A DNA stretch of 64,000 bases from FEB-22 sp003105195 (lineage in GTDB: Bacteria > Pseudomonadota > Alphaproteobacteria > Rhizobiales > Xanthobacteraceae), in assembly GCA_027493405.1 (NCBI GenBank), contig JAOSKV010000003.1:211785-275784 (forward strand), given 5' to 3'. Under the pieces are notes generated by a model. That model searched no databases. It saw only the letters and a list, made by a program, of their open reading frames with translations, and was not told the origin of the DNA. This document shows positions 36,806-46,218 of the stretch, piece after piece (the first letter of the stretch is position 1; each line of letters begins with the position of its first letter). The translations under genes were made by a program, and so were the position numbers.

Positions 36806-37789
36806 TCGAGCCGTGTCCTGCGCCGCGAACCTCCCGCGGTCGTGCGGCGCGGCGAAATCCAGCTCGGGGCCGAGGGGCACGATGCCGGTCGGGTTGATGC
36901 GGCGGTGGCTGCCGTAATAGTGCTGCTTGATATGGTCGAGATGCACGGTCCCGGCGACGCCCGGCACCTGGTAGAGGTCGCGCAGGTAGCCCGATAGGTT
37001 CGGATAGTCGACGATGCGCTTCCAGTTGCACTTGAAGTGGCCGACATAGACGGCATCGAAGCGCACCAGCGTGGTGACCAGGCGCCAGTCCGCCTCGGTG
37101 AGGCGGTTGCCGACCAGATAGCGCTGGGTGGCGAGCCGCTCCTCCAGCGCCGCGAGGGTGTCGAACAAGGCGCGGAAGGCCTCCTCGTAGGCCTCCTGCG
37201 TGGCCGCGAAGCCCGTGCGATAGACGCCGTTGTTGACGTTCGCGTAGACGAGGTCGTTCACCGCGTCGATCTCGCGCCGCAGCTCCGCCGGGTAGTAGTC
37301 GACGCGGTCGTCCGTGAAGGCCGCGAACGCGGAATTGAGCATGCGGATGATCTCGGACGACTCGTTGTTGACGATCGTGGCGCGCTGCTTGTCCCAGAGC
37401 ACCGGGACCGAGACGCGGCCCGTGAATTTCGGGTCGGCGAGGAGATAGACCTCGGCAAGGCGCCGGGTGCCGTTCACGGTGTCCTCGGTGCCGGGCGCGC
37501 CGAACACCCAGCCTTCCTGCTCCATCAGCGGCGCGACGACCGAGACCGAGATCGCGTCCTCCAGCTTCTTGAGCTTGCGGAAGATCATGGTGCGATGCGC
37601 CCAGGGGCAGGCGTGGGAGACATAGAGGTGGTAACGGCCGGCTTCGGCCGGAAAGCCGCCGGTGCCGGTGGGGCCGGCGCTGCCGTCCGCCGTCACCCAG
37701 TTGCGGAACACGGTCGCTGGCCGCTGGAAGCGGCCGTCCAGGGTGCGGATCTCGTTCTCCTGCCAGACGCCGGCGACCAGCTGGCCCAT
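36764..37789 (-). CDS. Glutathionyl-hydroquinone reductase (YqjG/ECM4-type GST)
   Basis: 341 residues. Xi-class glutathione transferase that reduces glutathionyl-hydroquinones. The thioredoxin-like domain has the catalytic Cys in HACPWAHRTM, and the all-helical domain includes NLVYANVNNGVYRTGFA-type residues and LTEADWRLVTTLVRFD. The C-terminal tail (about the last 14 residues, SSRPSDSESRDS) and the TAG stop are provided by the palindromic repeat at 36687-36805, so the ancestral end was probably replaced. Enzymatic residues are unaffected. Confidence 0.92.
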   Translation of the reverse strand: MGQLVAGVWQENEIRTLDGRFQRPATVFRNWVTADGSAGPTGTGGFPAEAGRYHLYVSHACPWAHRTMIFRKLKKLEDAISVSVVAPLMEQEGWVFGAPGTEDTVNGTRRLAEVYLLADPKFTGRVSVPVLWDKQRATIVNNESSEIIRMLNSAFAAFTDDRVDYYPAELRREIDAVNDLVYANVNNGVYRTGFAATQEAYEEAFRALFDTLAALEERLATQRYLVGNRLTEADWRLVTTLVRFDAVYVGHFKCNWKRIVDYPNLSGYLRDLYQVPGVAGTVHLDHIKQHYYGSHRRINPTGIVPLGPELDFAAPHDRGRFAAQDTARASSRPSDSESRDS

Positions 37790-37939
37790 AGTTCAGGTTC
37801 CTCGCTTTGCGACCGATAGGCTCTATCTAGGTCGGACTCGCGGTGCGCGACAGGGCCACAAGGGGCGCTTGCGCGGGCGCAAGTCGCCGGCGGGTCCATG
37901 GACCTGGGGCGCCGCAGGTGGTATCCGGGCTCCCCGCGC

Positions 37940-38455
37940 ATGACCGACCTGTCGCTCACCATCCTGGCCGAGACGCCCGCCGACGCGCAGGCGATCGAGC
38001 GGCTCCACGAACGGACCTTCGGGCCGGGCCGCTTCACGCGCTCGGCCTACCGGATCCGCGAGCAGATCCCGCACCGGCTCGACCTGTCGTTCACGGCGCG
38101 GATCGGCACGCTGCTGGTCGGCTCGGTGCAGCTCACGGCGGTCCGCATCGGCGCGACGCCGGCGCTGCTGCTCGGGCCGCTCACCGTCGACCCGCCGTTC
38201 CGCGAGCGCGGCATCGGCATCGCGCTGATCGAGCGCGCGCTCGCGGAGGCGCGGGACCAGGGCCACCGCCTGGTGGTGCTGGTGGGCGACGAGCCCTACT
38301 ACGCCCGCGCCGGCTTCAAGCGCACCCCGCGCGGCCGCGTCATCATGCCGGGCCCGGTCGATCCCGGCCGGGTGCTGGCGGCCGAGCTCGTGCCGGGTTC
38401 CTTCGAAGGTGTCACGGGCCTGGTGCAACCGGACTGGCCGGCGCCGAGCCCATAG
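37940..38455 (+). CDS. GNAT-family N-acetyltransferase
   Basis: 171 residues. GNAT core with the acetyl-CoA loop in LTVDPPFRERGIGIALIERAL and the C-terminal GDEPYYARAGFKRTPRG motif, which is typical of the YhbS-like group. The substrate amine is unknown. ATG at 37940 (MTDLSLTIL) is used; a longer start at 37898 lacks a ribosome-binding site. Monocistronic, divergent from the glutathionyl-hydroquinone reductase gene. Confidence 0.88.
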   Translation: MTDLSLTILAETPADAQAIERLHERTFGPGRFTRSAYRIREQIPHRLDLSFTARIGTLLVGSVQLTAVRIGATPALLLGPLTVDPPFRERGIGIALIERALAEARDQGHRLVVLVGDEPYYARAGFKRTPRGRVIMPGPVDPGRVLAAELVPGSFEGVTGLVQPDWPAPSP

Positions 38456-38473
38456 GCCGGCGGGGGTGGCGCC

Positions 38474-38531
38474 CGTAGCCGGGTGAGCGCAGCGAGACCC
38501 GGATGGCTCCCCGCACGTCGCTGCGTGCGGG
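38474..38531. repeat. Intergenic hairpin pair, diverged GTAGCCGGGT element
   Basis: CCGGGT-N12-ACCCGG (38479-38502) in a CGTAGCCGGGTGAGCGCAGC context, followed by CCCGCACG-TCGCTG-CGTGCGGG (38510-38531). It resembles the hairpin at 24451-24485. It lies between the GNAT gene and the HdeA-like gene. Confidence 0.6.
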
Positions 38532-38611
38532 CTGCGGGGCTGCGTTCATTCGCGGTTCATGCGCGCGGCCGCAGGCTCCCCGCCCCTCTGCCTCACAAGG
38601 AACCCCCTCCC

Positions 38612-38899
38612 ATGAAATCCCCCAGCGCCATGATCGTGGCCGCGATGCTCGCCACGACGCCGGCCTCGGCCCAAGTGCTCGATCTCTCCTCGGTGAAGTG
38701 CGACCAGTTCCTCAAGAGCGGCAAGGAGTCGATCGCCATGATCGTCATGTGGCTCGACGGGTACTACGCGGACGACGACGCCTCGGCGGTCATCGACTTC
38801 GGCAAGGTCGGCGCCAAGATCGAGAAGGTGGGCGAGAGCTGCATGAAGCAGCCGGGCGCGCTGCTCTCGGACGTGGCCGAGGAAGTGCTGGGGAAGTAG
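38612..38899 (+). CDS. HdeA/HdeB family periplasmic protein
   Basis: 95 residues: signal peptide (about 1-22, ending ASAQ), then a short helical domain with two Cys (KCDQFLKSG and ESCMKQP) that would form the family disulphide, and the IVMWLDGYYA stretch typical of alphaproteobacterial HdeA-like proteins. Members act as acid-stress chaperones in enterobacteria; the role in this lineage is less clear. AAGGA precedes the ATG. A 9-bp hairpin follows the stop. Confidence 0.88.
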   Translation: MKSPSAMIVAAMLATTPASAQVLDLSSVKCDQFLKSGKESIAMIVMWLDGYYADDDASAVIDFGKVGAKIEKVGESCMKQPGALLSDVAEEVLGK

Positions 38900-38901
38900 C
38901 G

Positions 38902-38923
38902 GCGGGCTCAGCCGTGAGCCCGC
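38902..38923. terminator. Hairpin after the HdeA-like gene
   Basis: GCGGGCTCA-GCCG-TGAGCCCGC, a perfect 9-bp stem two bases after the stop codon, in the gap before the convergent minus-strand operon. No T-run. Confidence 0.6.
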
Positions 38924-38971
38924 GGCGGGGGCCGGCGCCCGGCGCCCGGCCGGGATGAGGACCCGGCGAAC

Positions 38972-41038
38972 TCAGCGCCCCTCGCGCAGCCAGGTGGCCG
39001 CGAGGCTGCCGACCAGCAGCAGCAGGCCGAGCACGCCGGCGAAGACCGGCAGCACGCCGATGCCGCGCACCACGCTGGCGTCGCGCATCTTCAGGCCGAT
39101 CCAGTCGTCGCCGCGGAAGGTCTCGCTCGCGCGCACCGGCACGATCCGCGGGACCGCGACGGTGTCGCGCTCGAGGATGCGGCGCGCGTCGCCGCCGGTG
39201 GCGGTGGCGAGCGACCGCATCACCTCGGTCGTGGAGGTCACCTCGGCATATTCGCGCGGGTTGGCGGGGCCGACATTGACCAGCGTGGTCAGCTTGCCGT
39301 CGGTCGCGCGCCAGAGGCCGAGCTCGTTGGCGGGCGTCACGGCGCGCCAGACGCCGGGGTCGGCGGCCTGGAGCTCGAGCGTGCGGGTCGCTCCGGTCGG
39401 GGTCGTCAGCGTCACGGGACCAACCGTCTCTTCCATGGACTGGCGCCGCACCGCCAGCTCGCGGCCCTGCACGGCCATGCGCAGCGCCTCCTCCTCGAGG
39501 TCGGGCTGCTTCATCAGCCAGTGGGAGAGGCGGCGCAGGAGATCGAGATGCGGGCCGCCGCCCTCGAAGCCGCGCGCCCACAGCCAGATGTGGTCGGAGA
39601 GCAGCAGCGCGACGCGGCCCTCGCCCTCGCGCGAGAGGAGGAGCAGCGGCTTGTCGTCGGGGCCGCGCATCAGGCCGCTGCCCTTGATCGCCCGCGCATC
39701 GACCAGGCGGAACCAGCGACTCCAGTGCGGCGGGTCGCTCTCGGCGCCTTCGAGGCCGCGCGTCACCGGATGGCGCTTGCCGAGGTCGGTGAGGCGCGCG
39801 TGATAGGGCTGCTCGCTCGCCTGGCCGGTGGGCTCGGCCGGCAGGATGACGTCGAGGGGCGTGCGCCAGATGCTGGTCTGGCTCGCATAGTCGGGGCCGG
39901 CCGCGACCAGCACGGCGCCGCCGTCGCGCACGTAGCGCGCGATGTTGTCGAAATAGATGATCGGCAGCACGCCCTGGCGCGCGTAGCGGTCGAAGATGAT
40001 CAGGTGGAACTCGTTGATCTTCTGCTGGAACAGCTCGCGCGTCGGGAAGGCGATCAGCGAGAGCTCGTTGATCGGCGTGCCGTCCTGCTTCTCGGGCGGA
40101 CGCAGAATCGTGAAGTGCACGAGATCGACGCTGGCGTCGGATTTCAGCAGGTTGCGCCAGGTGCGCTCGCCGGCATGCGGCTCGCCCGACACCAGCAGCA
40201 CGCGCAGCTTGTCGCGCACGCCGTCGATCGCGACCACGGCGCGGTTGTTGATGGTGGTGAGCTCCCCCTCGAGCGGCGAGGCCTCGACCTCGACGATGTT
40301 CTGGCCGGCATGCGGAATCGGGATCTCCACCTGCACGGTCTCGCCGACCGTCACGGTGCGGGTCTCGAGCGCCTCGCCGTCGCGGCGCACCGTGATCTGC
40401 GCGGCGCCCGGCGGCGCGCCCTGGTCCTCGACCTTGAGCGCGATGGTCTGGCTCTGGCCGACGAAGCCGAAGCGCGGCGCCGAGACCAGCACGACGCGGC
40501 GGTCGCGCTCGTCGGGACGGCCCGTGACGAGGGCGTGCACGGGGGCCGCGAAGCCGAGCGCGGCGGCGTCGCCCGGCACGTCGTGGACGCGCCCGTCGGT
40601 GATGAAGATCGCGCCGGCGACGCGGTCCGGCGGCACGTCCGCGAGGGTGGCGCCGAGCGCATTGAACAGGCGCGTGCCGTCGGTCTCGCCGTCCGCCTCG
40701 CCGGCCTCGACGACGCGCACCTCCAGGTTGGCGATGCGGCCGAGCCGCTGCTGCACGGCGGCGCGCACCTGATCGGCCTGGGCCCGGCGCTCGCCGAAGC
40801 CCTGGCTCGGGCTGCGGTCGACCACGACGGCGGCGACCGAGGGCAGGCCCTCGCGGTCCTCGCGGGTGAAGGAGGGATTGGCCAGCGCCAGCACCGCGAA
40901 GGCGAGGGCCACCGCGCGCACCCAGGCGCCGCGGCTGCGCACGATCAGGAGCAGCGCCGCCATGATCGCCGCGGCGGCGGCCGCGACCCAGAGCAGCTCC
41001 AGGGGAACGAGAGGGCTGAAGGTCAATCCGAGACCCAC
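38972..41038 (-). CDS. Large membrane protein, glutamine-amidotransferase-like fold (last gene of a Bat-like operon)
   Basis: 688 residues. Two N-terminal membrane helices (about 8-32 and 38-55), a vWA-like segment (VAAVVVDRSPSQGFGERRAQ, GAIFITDGRVHDV), a beta-sandwich region, then a class I glutamine-amidotransferase-like fold (RVLLVSGEPHAGERTWRNLL, LIIFDRYARQG, YVRDGGAVLVAAGPDY) and a C-terminal membrane helix. I see no clear catalytic triad, so it is probably structural. It lies downstream of the DUF4159 protein gene, with MoxR and DUF58 further up: the envelope MoxR-type complex. Confidence 0.85.
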   Translation of the reverse strand: MGLGLTFSPLVPLELLWVAAAAAAIMAALLLIVRSRGAWVRAVALAFAVLALANPSFTREDREGLPSVAAVVVDRSPSQGFGERRAQADQVRAAVQQRLGRIANLEVRVVEAGEADGETDGTRLFNALGATLADVPPDRVAGAIFITDGRVHDVPGDAAALGFAAPVHALVTGRPDERDRRVVLVSAPRFGFVGQSQTIALKVEDQGAPPGAAQITVRRDGEALETRTVTVGETVQVEIPIPHAGQNIVEVEASPLEGELTTINNRAVVAIDGVRDKLRVLLVSGEPHAGERTWRNLLKSDASVDLVHFTILRPPEKQDGTPINELSLIAFPTRELFQQKINEFHLIIFDRYARQGVLPIIYFDNIARYVRDGGAVLVAAGPDYASQTSIWRTPLDVILPAEPTGQASEQPYHARLTDLGKRHPVTRGLEGAESDPPHWSRWFRLVDARAIKGSGLMRGPDDKPLLLLSREGEGRVALLLSDHIWLWARGFEGGGPHLDLLRRLSHWLMKQPDLEEEALRMAVQGRELAVRRQSMEETVGPVTLTTPTGATRTLELQAADPGVWRAVTPANELGLWRATDGKLTTLVNVGPANPREYAEVTSTTEVMRSLATATGGDARRILERDTVAVPRIVPVRASETFRGDDWIGLKMRDASVVRGIGVLPVFAGVLGLLLLVGSLAATWLREGR

Positions 41039-41062
41039 GGCGTGCTCCTAGATCCTTGCTTG

Positions 41063-41110
41063 GCGCATGTCCTTCTCGGCGACCGGTGCCCGTTTCGCCG
41101 GGATATGCGC
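41063..41110. repeat. Short palindromic repeat abutting the DUF4159 stop codon
   Basis: 48 bases bounded by GCGCATGTCC / GGATATGCGC with CGACCGGTGCCCG in the middle; a diverged form of the aaccggtt-type palindrome abundant in Hyphomicrobiales. Its last C is the first base of the complement of the TAG stop (41110-41112). A second copy at 44888-44927 has the same relation to the MoxR stop codon. Confidence 0.75.
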
Positions 41111-43917
41111 TACTGGCCGAGCCGCTCGAGCAGGGCCGGGATGTGCACCTGGTCGGCCTTGTAGTTGCCGGTCAGCGTGTACATGACGATGTTCACCCCG
41201 GCGCGGAACGCGAACTCGCGCTGGCGCGGCTCGCCCGGCTGCAGCGGCAGCATCGGCTGCCCGTCGCTGCGCATCGCCCAGGCGCCGGCGAGGTCGTTGG
41301 AGGTGATCAGGATCGAGGAGACGCCGTCGCCGCCGCGCGCGGGACGCTGGCTCTCCTCCTCCTCGCTCTGGGTCGGTATCGCCTCCACCCAGAGCTGGCC
41401 GGTGTTGAAGCGCCCCGGGAAGTCCTTCAGCAGGAAGAAGGTCTTGGTCAGCACGTGGTCGCGCGGCACCGGCTCGAGCTCGGGAATGTCGAGGGAGGAC
41501 AGGATGTCGCGCAGCGCCACCATGCCGGGGGTGCGCGAATCCATGCCGGGGGTCGCGAGCACGGCGTCGCGGGTGTCGAACAGGACGGTGCCGCCCTTCT
41601 TCATGTATTCGTCGATGCGCTGCAGCGCCTGCGGCTCGGGGCGCGGCGCATTCGGCACCATCGGCCAGTAGACCAGCGGATAGAAGGCGAGCTCGTCGGC
41701 CGCGAGGTTGAGGCCGATCGGCTCTCCGGCCTCGAGCGCGGTGCGCTGGGCGAGGAACAGCGTGAGGCCGGAGAGGCCGGTCCTGCTGAGATTGTCGACC
41801 TCGGCGTCGCCGGTGACCACATAGGCGAGACGGGTCTGGCTGGTCGCCTTGACGGCGGCGTCGTCGCCGGCCGTCTGGGCGAGGGCGGGGCGCGAGCGCG
41901 GCCGCGAGGCCCGCCGCGAGCAGCAGCGCCGCGGCGGCGCGGCGGCGCGGCATCAGGCGATAGATGCCGCCGGCGAGCCAGAAGACGATCAGCGCGTCGG
42001 CGAGCAAGAGGCCGAGCGCGCCCAGGAACATGGGGCCGCGCAGGTCCTTCGGCTCGCCGAGCCGGTAGCCCTCGAGGCGGGCCTTGAGCGGGGCATAGTC
42101 GATGGGGTTCGGTCGATCCGTGGGCGCGAGGGTGTTCACGGCGAGCAGGCCTTCGGGCGGGCCGTAGAAGCCCGGGGGGTGATCCGCGGTCGCGCGCGCC
42201 GAGAAGTCGGCCGCCGCCGGGCGCGCCGTGGGCGGCGGCGGCCCGAAGGCGCCGAAGCCGTCGAGAATGCGGCTCGGCGGCACCACCTCGCGCGGCGCGC
42301 GGCTGCCCGCCGGCGCGGTCTCGGCGGCGGCGCTCGAGCCGGCCAGGGCGACGATGCGCTTGAGCATGTCGACGAACGCGCCGGAGAGCGGAAGGTTCGA
42401 CCAGCGCGTGTCGGCCGTGACGTGGAAGAGCACGACCAGGCCCTTGCCGCGCCGCGCTGCGGTGACGAGCGGCGTGCCGTCGGTCAGCGCCGCCCAGGTG
42501 CGCTCGCCGAGCAGCGAGTCGGGCTCCGCCAGCACCTGGCGGGTCACGGTGACGTCGGTCGGCACCCCGCCATGCCGAAGAAGGGACTCTCGCGTGCGAA
42601 ACCGGCGAGCTGCTGCGGCTGCTCCCAGCTCAGCGAGCCGCCGAGAATGCGGCCGCCGCGCCGCAGCTTGACCGGGACGAGATCGTCGTCGCCGGCGGCG
42701 AGCCGCGGGCCGGCGAAGCGGACCAGCACGCCGCCGTCCTCGATCCACGCGTTGAGCCGCTCGCGCGCCTCGCCCGCGACATTGCCGACGTCGGCGAGGA
42801 CCAGCATGGGCAGCTGCTGGTCCATGAACTGGTTGACGGCCTGGGCGGGCGAGCCGCGCTCGGCGAGGCGCACGTCGGCGAAGGGGCCGAGCGCGCGCGA
42901 GAGATAGTAGGTGGCGGCGAGCAGCGGCTGGGCGGTCTCCACCGTCGCGCCCGTCACGACGCCGATGGAGCGCCGGCGCCAGCGCTTGTCGAGGAGCTGG
43001 ACCGCGCCGGCGGAGCGCTCGCCGTTGATCTCGATGCGCGCGATGTCGTTGCGGATCTCGACCGGCAGGTCGAACTGCGCCTCGGTCTCGCGGTCCTGCG
43101 CCGCGAAGGAGAAGGGCGCCTCGCCGAGCGGCAGGCCCTTGAGGTCGAGGGCGCGCAGCACGCCCCTGTCCTCGGCGGCGGTCTGCGCGCGCAACACCTT
43201 CACGGTCAGCGCATTGGCGGCATTGTTGGCGGCCGCGAGCGAATGGGCGGGCGCGAGCCCGCCTTCCACCACGGTGATCGAGCGCTGCTCGGCGAGGCGC
43301 GCGAGCCCGTCGACGAACTCGGCGCCGCGCCCGAGATCCATCCCGTCGGAGAGCCAGATCAGCTCGAGCTCGGGCGTGGCCGCGAGGAAGCGGGCGAGCG
43401 CGGGCAGCGCCTCGGTGCGCTCCAGCGTATGGGGCTTCGGCCGCAGCTGACGCAGCCGCGCGCGCGCGGCGCCCGGCGTCTCGAGCGAGATGTCGCGCCC
43501 GGTCTCGGACAGCGGCACCAGCGCGACGCCGCGGCCGTCGGCCTCGGCGCGGGCGATGAGGTCTTCGGCCGTGCGGATGCGCGTGTCCCAGGCGGCGGCC
43601 GCGCCCCAGCCGTCGTCGACGAGCAGCGCGAGCGGCGCGTTGGCCTGCTGGGTGGCGAGCGGCGGATTCCACAGGGGGCCGGCGGCCGCGAGGATCAGCA
43701 GCGCCGCCAGGGTGAGGCGCAGCAGCGTGAGCCACCACGGCGTGCGCGCCGGCGTCTCCTCCTTGGGAGCGATGTCGAACAGCAGGCGCGCGGGCGGGAA
43801 GGCGATGCGGCGCGGTCGCGGCGGGATCAGCCGCAGCAGCCACCACAGCACCGGCAGGCTCAGGAGCCCGAGCAGCACCAGGGGCTGGGCGAAAGCGAGA
43901 GGCACGCCGCCGATCAT
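41110..43917 (-). CDS. DUF4159 (BatA-like) membrane protein, two frameshifts
   Basis: About 935 residues after repair. The N-terminal BatA part has two membrane helices (PLVLLGLLSLPVLWWLLRLI and LTLLRLTLAALLILAAAGPL) and a vWA-like region (APLALLVDDGWGAAAAWDTR). A further helix (LFLGALGLLLADALIVFWLAG in part) precedes the C-terminal DUF4159 domain (NLAADELAFYPLVYWPM). Breaks: a C missing from 42565-42568 (minus strand GMAG|VPTDVTVTR) and a base too many in 41887-41890 (ALA|PALAQTAGDD). Start overlaps the DUF58 stop by four bases. Part of the MoxR-associated envelope operon. Confidence 0.82.
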
Positions 43918-44867
43918 GCGTGACCCCCGGCGCGGTCGAGGGCGTGCCAGCGGTTGATGCCGGTGCCGTTCGGCCCGGCCCCCATCTGCATGTGGAGCCG
44001 CAGCAGCAGGTCGCTCGCCGAGCGGTCGGTGCGATGGATCGTGAAGGACCAGCCCAGGCGGTCGGTCTCGGCGCGGATCTCGGCGCGATGGATCTCGACG
44101 CGTTTCTCGTAGTCGGCGCGCCAGGTCTCGGCACGCCCGGCCGTGATGCTGCCGGCGCCCTCCGGCTCGAGGAACTCGATGCGCCCCGCATAGGGGAAGG
44201 TCTCCTCGGCGGGGTCGACGATCTGCACCACGTGGCCGTGGGCGCCGGAGGCGGACAGTTGCGCGATGGTGCGATGCACCTCCTCGATCGGGCTCCACAG
44301 GTCCGACAGCACCACGATCTCGGCGAGCGGCGAGGGCGAGAAGGAGGGCGGCAGGCTCGCGCGCTCGGCGGGGTCGTGCACGATCGCCTCGGCGATGCGC
44401 TCGATCACGTTGCGGCTGGCGGTCGGCCGCATCAGTCCCGGGACGCCGACGCGCTCGCCGCCTTCCACCAGCACCTCGGCGAGCGCGAGGGCGACGACGA
44501 GGCCGCGGTCGAGCTTGGTCTCCCAGACGAGCGGCGAGGCGAACATCATGGAGGCCGAGCGGTCCGGCCAGATCCAAACGGTATGCGCGGCCTCCCATTC
44601 CTGCTCGCGCACGTAGAGATGCTCGTCGCGCGCCGAGCGGCGCCAGTCGACCCGGCTCGCCGGCTCGCCCGAGACGAAGCGACGGTACTGCCAGAAGTTC
44701 TCACCCTGGCCGGCGCGGCGCCGGCCGTGCAAGCCGTGGATCACGGTGGCGGCGATGCGGTGCGCCTCCAGGATCAGGCGCGGCATGGTGGCCGACAGCG
44801 CATGCGCCTCCCCGACGGCGCGCCGGGTCGCCTCGGTCTCGTTCGTGCGCGGGTCGTCTGCCGCCAT
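43914..44867 (-). CDS. DUF58 domain-containing protein
   Basis: 317 residues. The DUF58 signature GENFWQYRRFVSGEPASRVDWRR-type block is clear (RRRAGQGENFWQYR, RVDWRRSARDEHLYVREQE), followed by a vWA-like region with WIWPDRSASMMF in place of the DxSxS metal motif and VVLSDLWSPIEEV. DUF58 proteins pair with MoxR ATPases and are thought to be acted on or assembled by them. Start at 44867; its stop overlaps the start of the DUF4159 gene. Confidence 0.92.
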   Translation of the reverse strand: MAADDPRTNETEATRRAVGEAHALSATMPRLILEAHRIAATVIHGLHGRRRAGQGENFWQYRRFVSGEPASRVDWRRSARDEHLYVREQEWEAAHTVWIWPDRSASMMFASPLVWETKLDRGLVVALALAEVLVEGGERVGVPGLMRPTASRNVIERIAEAIVHDPAERASLPPSFSPSPLAEIVVLSDLWSPIEEVHRTIAQLSASGAHGHVVQIVDPAEETFPYAGRIEFLEPEGAGSITAGRAETWRADYEKRVEIHRAEIRAETDRLGWSFTIHRTDRSASDLLLRLHMQMGAGPNGTGINRWHALDRAGGHA

Positions 44868-44887
44868 CCGGACTACAGCCCCCCTCG

Positions 44888-44927
44888 GCGCATGGCCCTC
44901 TCCGCGAACCGGTGCCGGACCATGCGC
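44888..44927. repeat. Short palindromic repeat abutting the MoxR stop codon
   Basis: 40 bases, GCGCATGGCC / GGACCATGCGC ends and GCGAACCGGTGCCGG inside; sister of the copy at 41063-41110. It occupies most of the gap between MoxR and DUF58, and its last C is the first base of the complement of the TAG stop. Confidence 0.75.
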
Positions 44928-45937
44928 TAACCGATGCGCCCCTTGAGCTTGCGAATGACGCCCACGATGCTCTCGCCGTCGGCGCGCGCCGCGAAGGTGA
45001 GCGCCATGCGGTGCTTGAGGATCGGCTCGGCGAGATCGAGCACGTCGTCGACCGAGGGCGCGAAGCGTCCGTCGAGCAGGGCCTTGGCGCGCACCGCGAG
45101 CATCAGCGCCTGGCTCGCGCGCGGGCCCGGGCCCCAGGCGATCGCCTTGGCGGTGTCGCCGCCCTCGGGCCCCGGACGCGCCGAGCGCACGAGCGCGAGG
45201 ATCGCCTCCACCACGGACTCGCCGACCGGCAGCCGGCGGACGAGCCGCTGGGTGGTCATGAGATCCTCCGCCGTCATGGCGGGCTTGGCCTTGTTCTCCT
45301 CGGCGCCGGTGGTGTCGAAGAGGATCTTCCGCTCCGCGTCGCGGTCCGGATAGTCGACGTCGATCTCCATCAGGAAGCGGTCGAGCTGCGCCTCGGGGAG
45401 GGGATAGGTGCCCTCCTGCTCGAGCGGGTTCTGGGTCGCGAGCACGTGGAACGGCCGCGGCAGGTCGTGGCGTGCGCCCGCGACCGTGACGTGCTGCTCC
45501 TGCATGGCCTGCAGCAGCGCCGACTGGGTGCGCGGGCTCGCGCGGTTGATCTCGTCCGCCATCAGGAGCTGGGCGAAGACCGGGCCCGCGATGAAGCGGA
45601 AATTGCGCTTGCCGCCCGGGCTCTCCTCCAGCACCTCGGTGCCGAGGATGTCGGAGGGCATCAGGTCGGGCGTGAACTGGATGCGGCGCGCGTCGAGGCC
45701 GAGCACGGTGCCGAGCGTCTCGACCAGCTTGGTCTTGGCGAGGCCCGGCACGCCGACCAGGAGGCCGTGACCGCCCGAGAGGATCGTGATCAGGGCGCGC
45801 TCGACCACCGGCTCCTGGCCGAAGATGACGGTGCCGATGGCGGCCTTGGCGGCGCGGATGTTCGCGGCGCTCGCCTCCGCGGAGCGGACGATCATGTCCT
45901 CGATCTTCTCGAGCCCTTCTCCGCCCGTCATTGCCAT
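44927..45937 (-). CDS. MoxR-family AAA+ ATPase
   Basis: 336 residues. Walker A GVPGLAKTKLV, Walker B MADEINRASPRTQSALLQAM, sensor 1 in VLATQNPLEQEGTYPLPEAQ and the arginine-finger region LDRFLMEID are all present. MoxR ATPases act as chaperones that activate or assemble partner complexes with vWA proteins. First gene of the minus-strand operon MoxR, DUF58, DUF4159, GATase-like. Divergent from the DUF1285 gene. Confidence 0.95.
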   Translation of the reverse strand: MAMTGGEGLEKIEDMIVRSAEASAANIRAAKAAIGTVIFGQEPVVERALITILSGGHGLLVGVPGLAKTKLVETLGTVLGLDARRIQFTPDLMPSDILGTEVLEESPGGKRNFRFIAGPVFAQLLMADEINRASPRTQSALLQAMQEQHVTVAGARHDLPRPFHVLATQNPLEQEGTYPLPEAQLDRFLMEIDVDYPDRDAERKILFDTTGAEENKAKPAMTAEDLMTTQRLVRRLPVGESVVEAILALVRSARPGPEGGDTAKAIAWGPGPRASQALMLAVRAKALLDGRFAPSVDDVLDLAEPILKHRMALTFAARADGESIVGVIRKLKGRIG

Positions 45938-46218
45938 GGCCTCTGTTCCTTCTGTCCCGGCATGTCCGTCTGTGCCGGCATGCCGCCCGCCGCCGCGAGA
46001 CCTGGGGAAATCCCCGCCGCCGACCCATATGAGCTATGGCTATACTGCAGCCATGCCAACGGCGCGCCATGGCCCAGCGTCAGCACGGGGCGATGGCGCG
46101 AATCGTCGATTTCTCTCATTCCGTCGGAGCTTACGATAGTTCCGGGCCGCGTTGGTGGTGGATCCCGTGTTCACGATCCCGCGAGCCGCGTGGCCGAAAC
46201 GCAGAGTCGGAGCAAACC

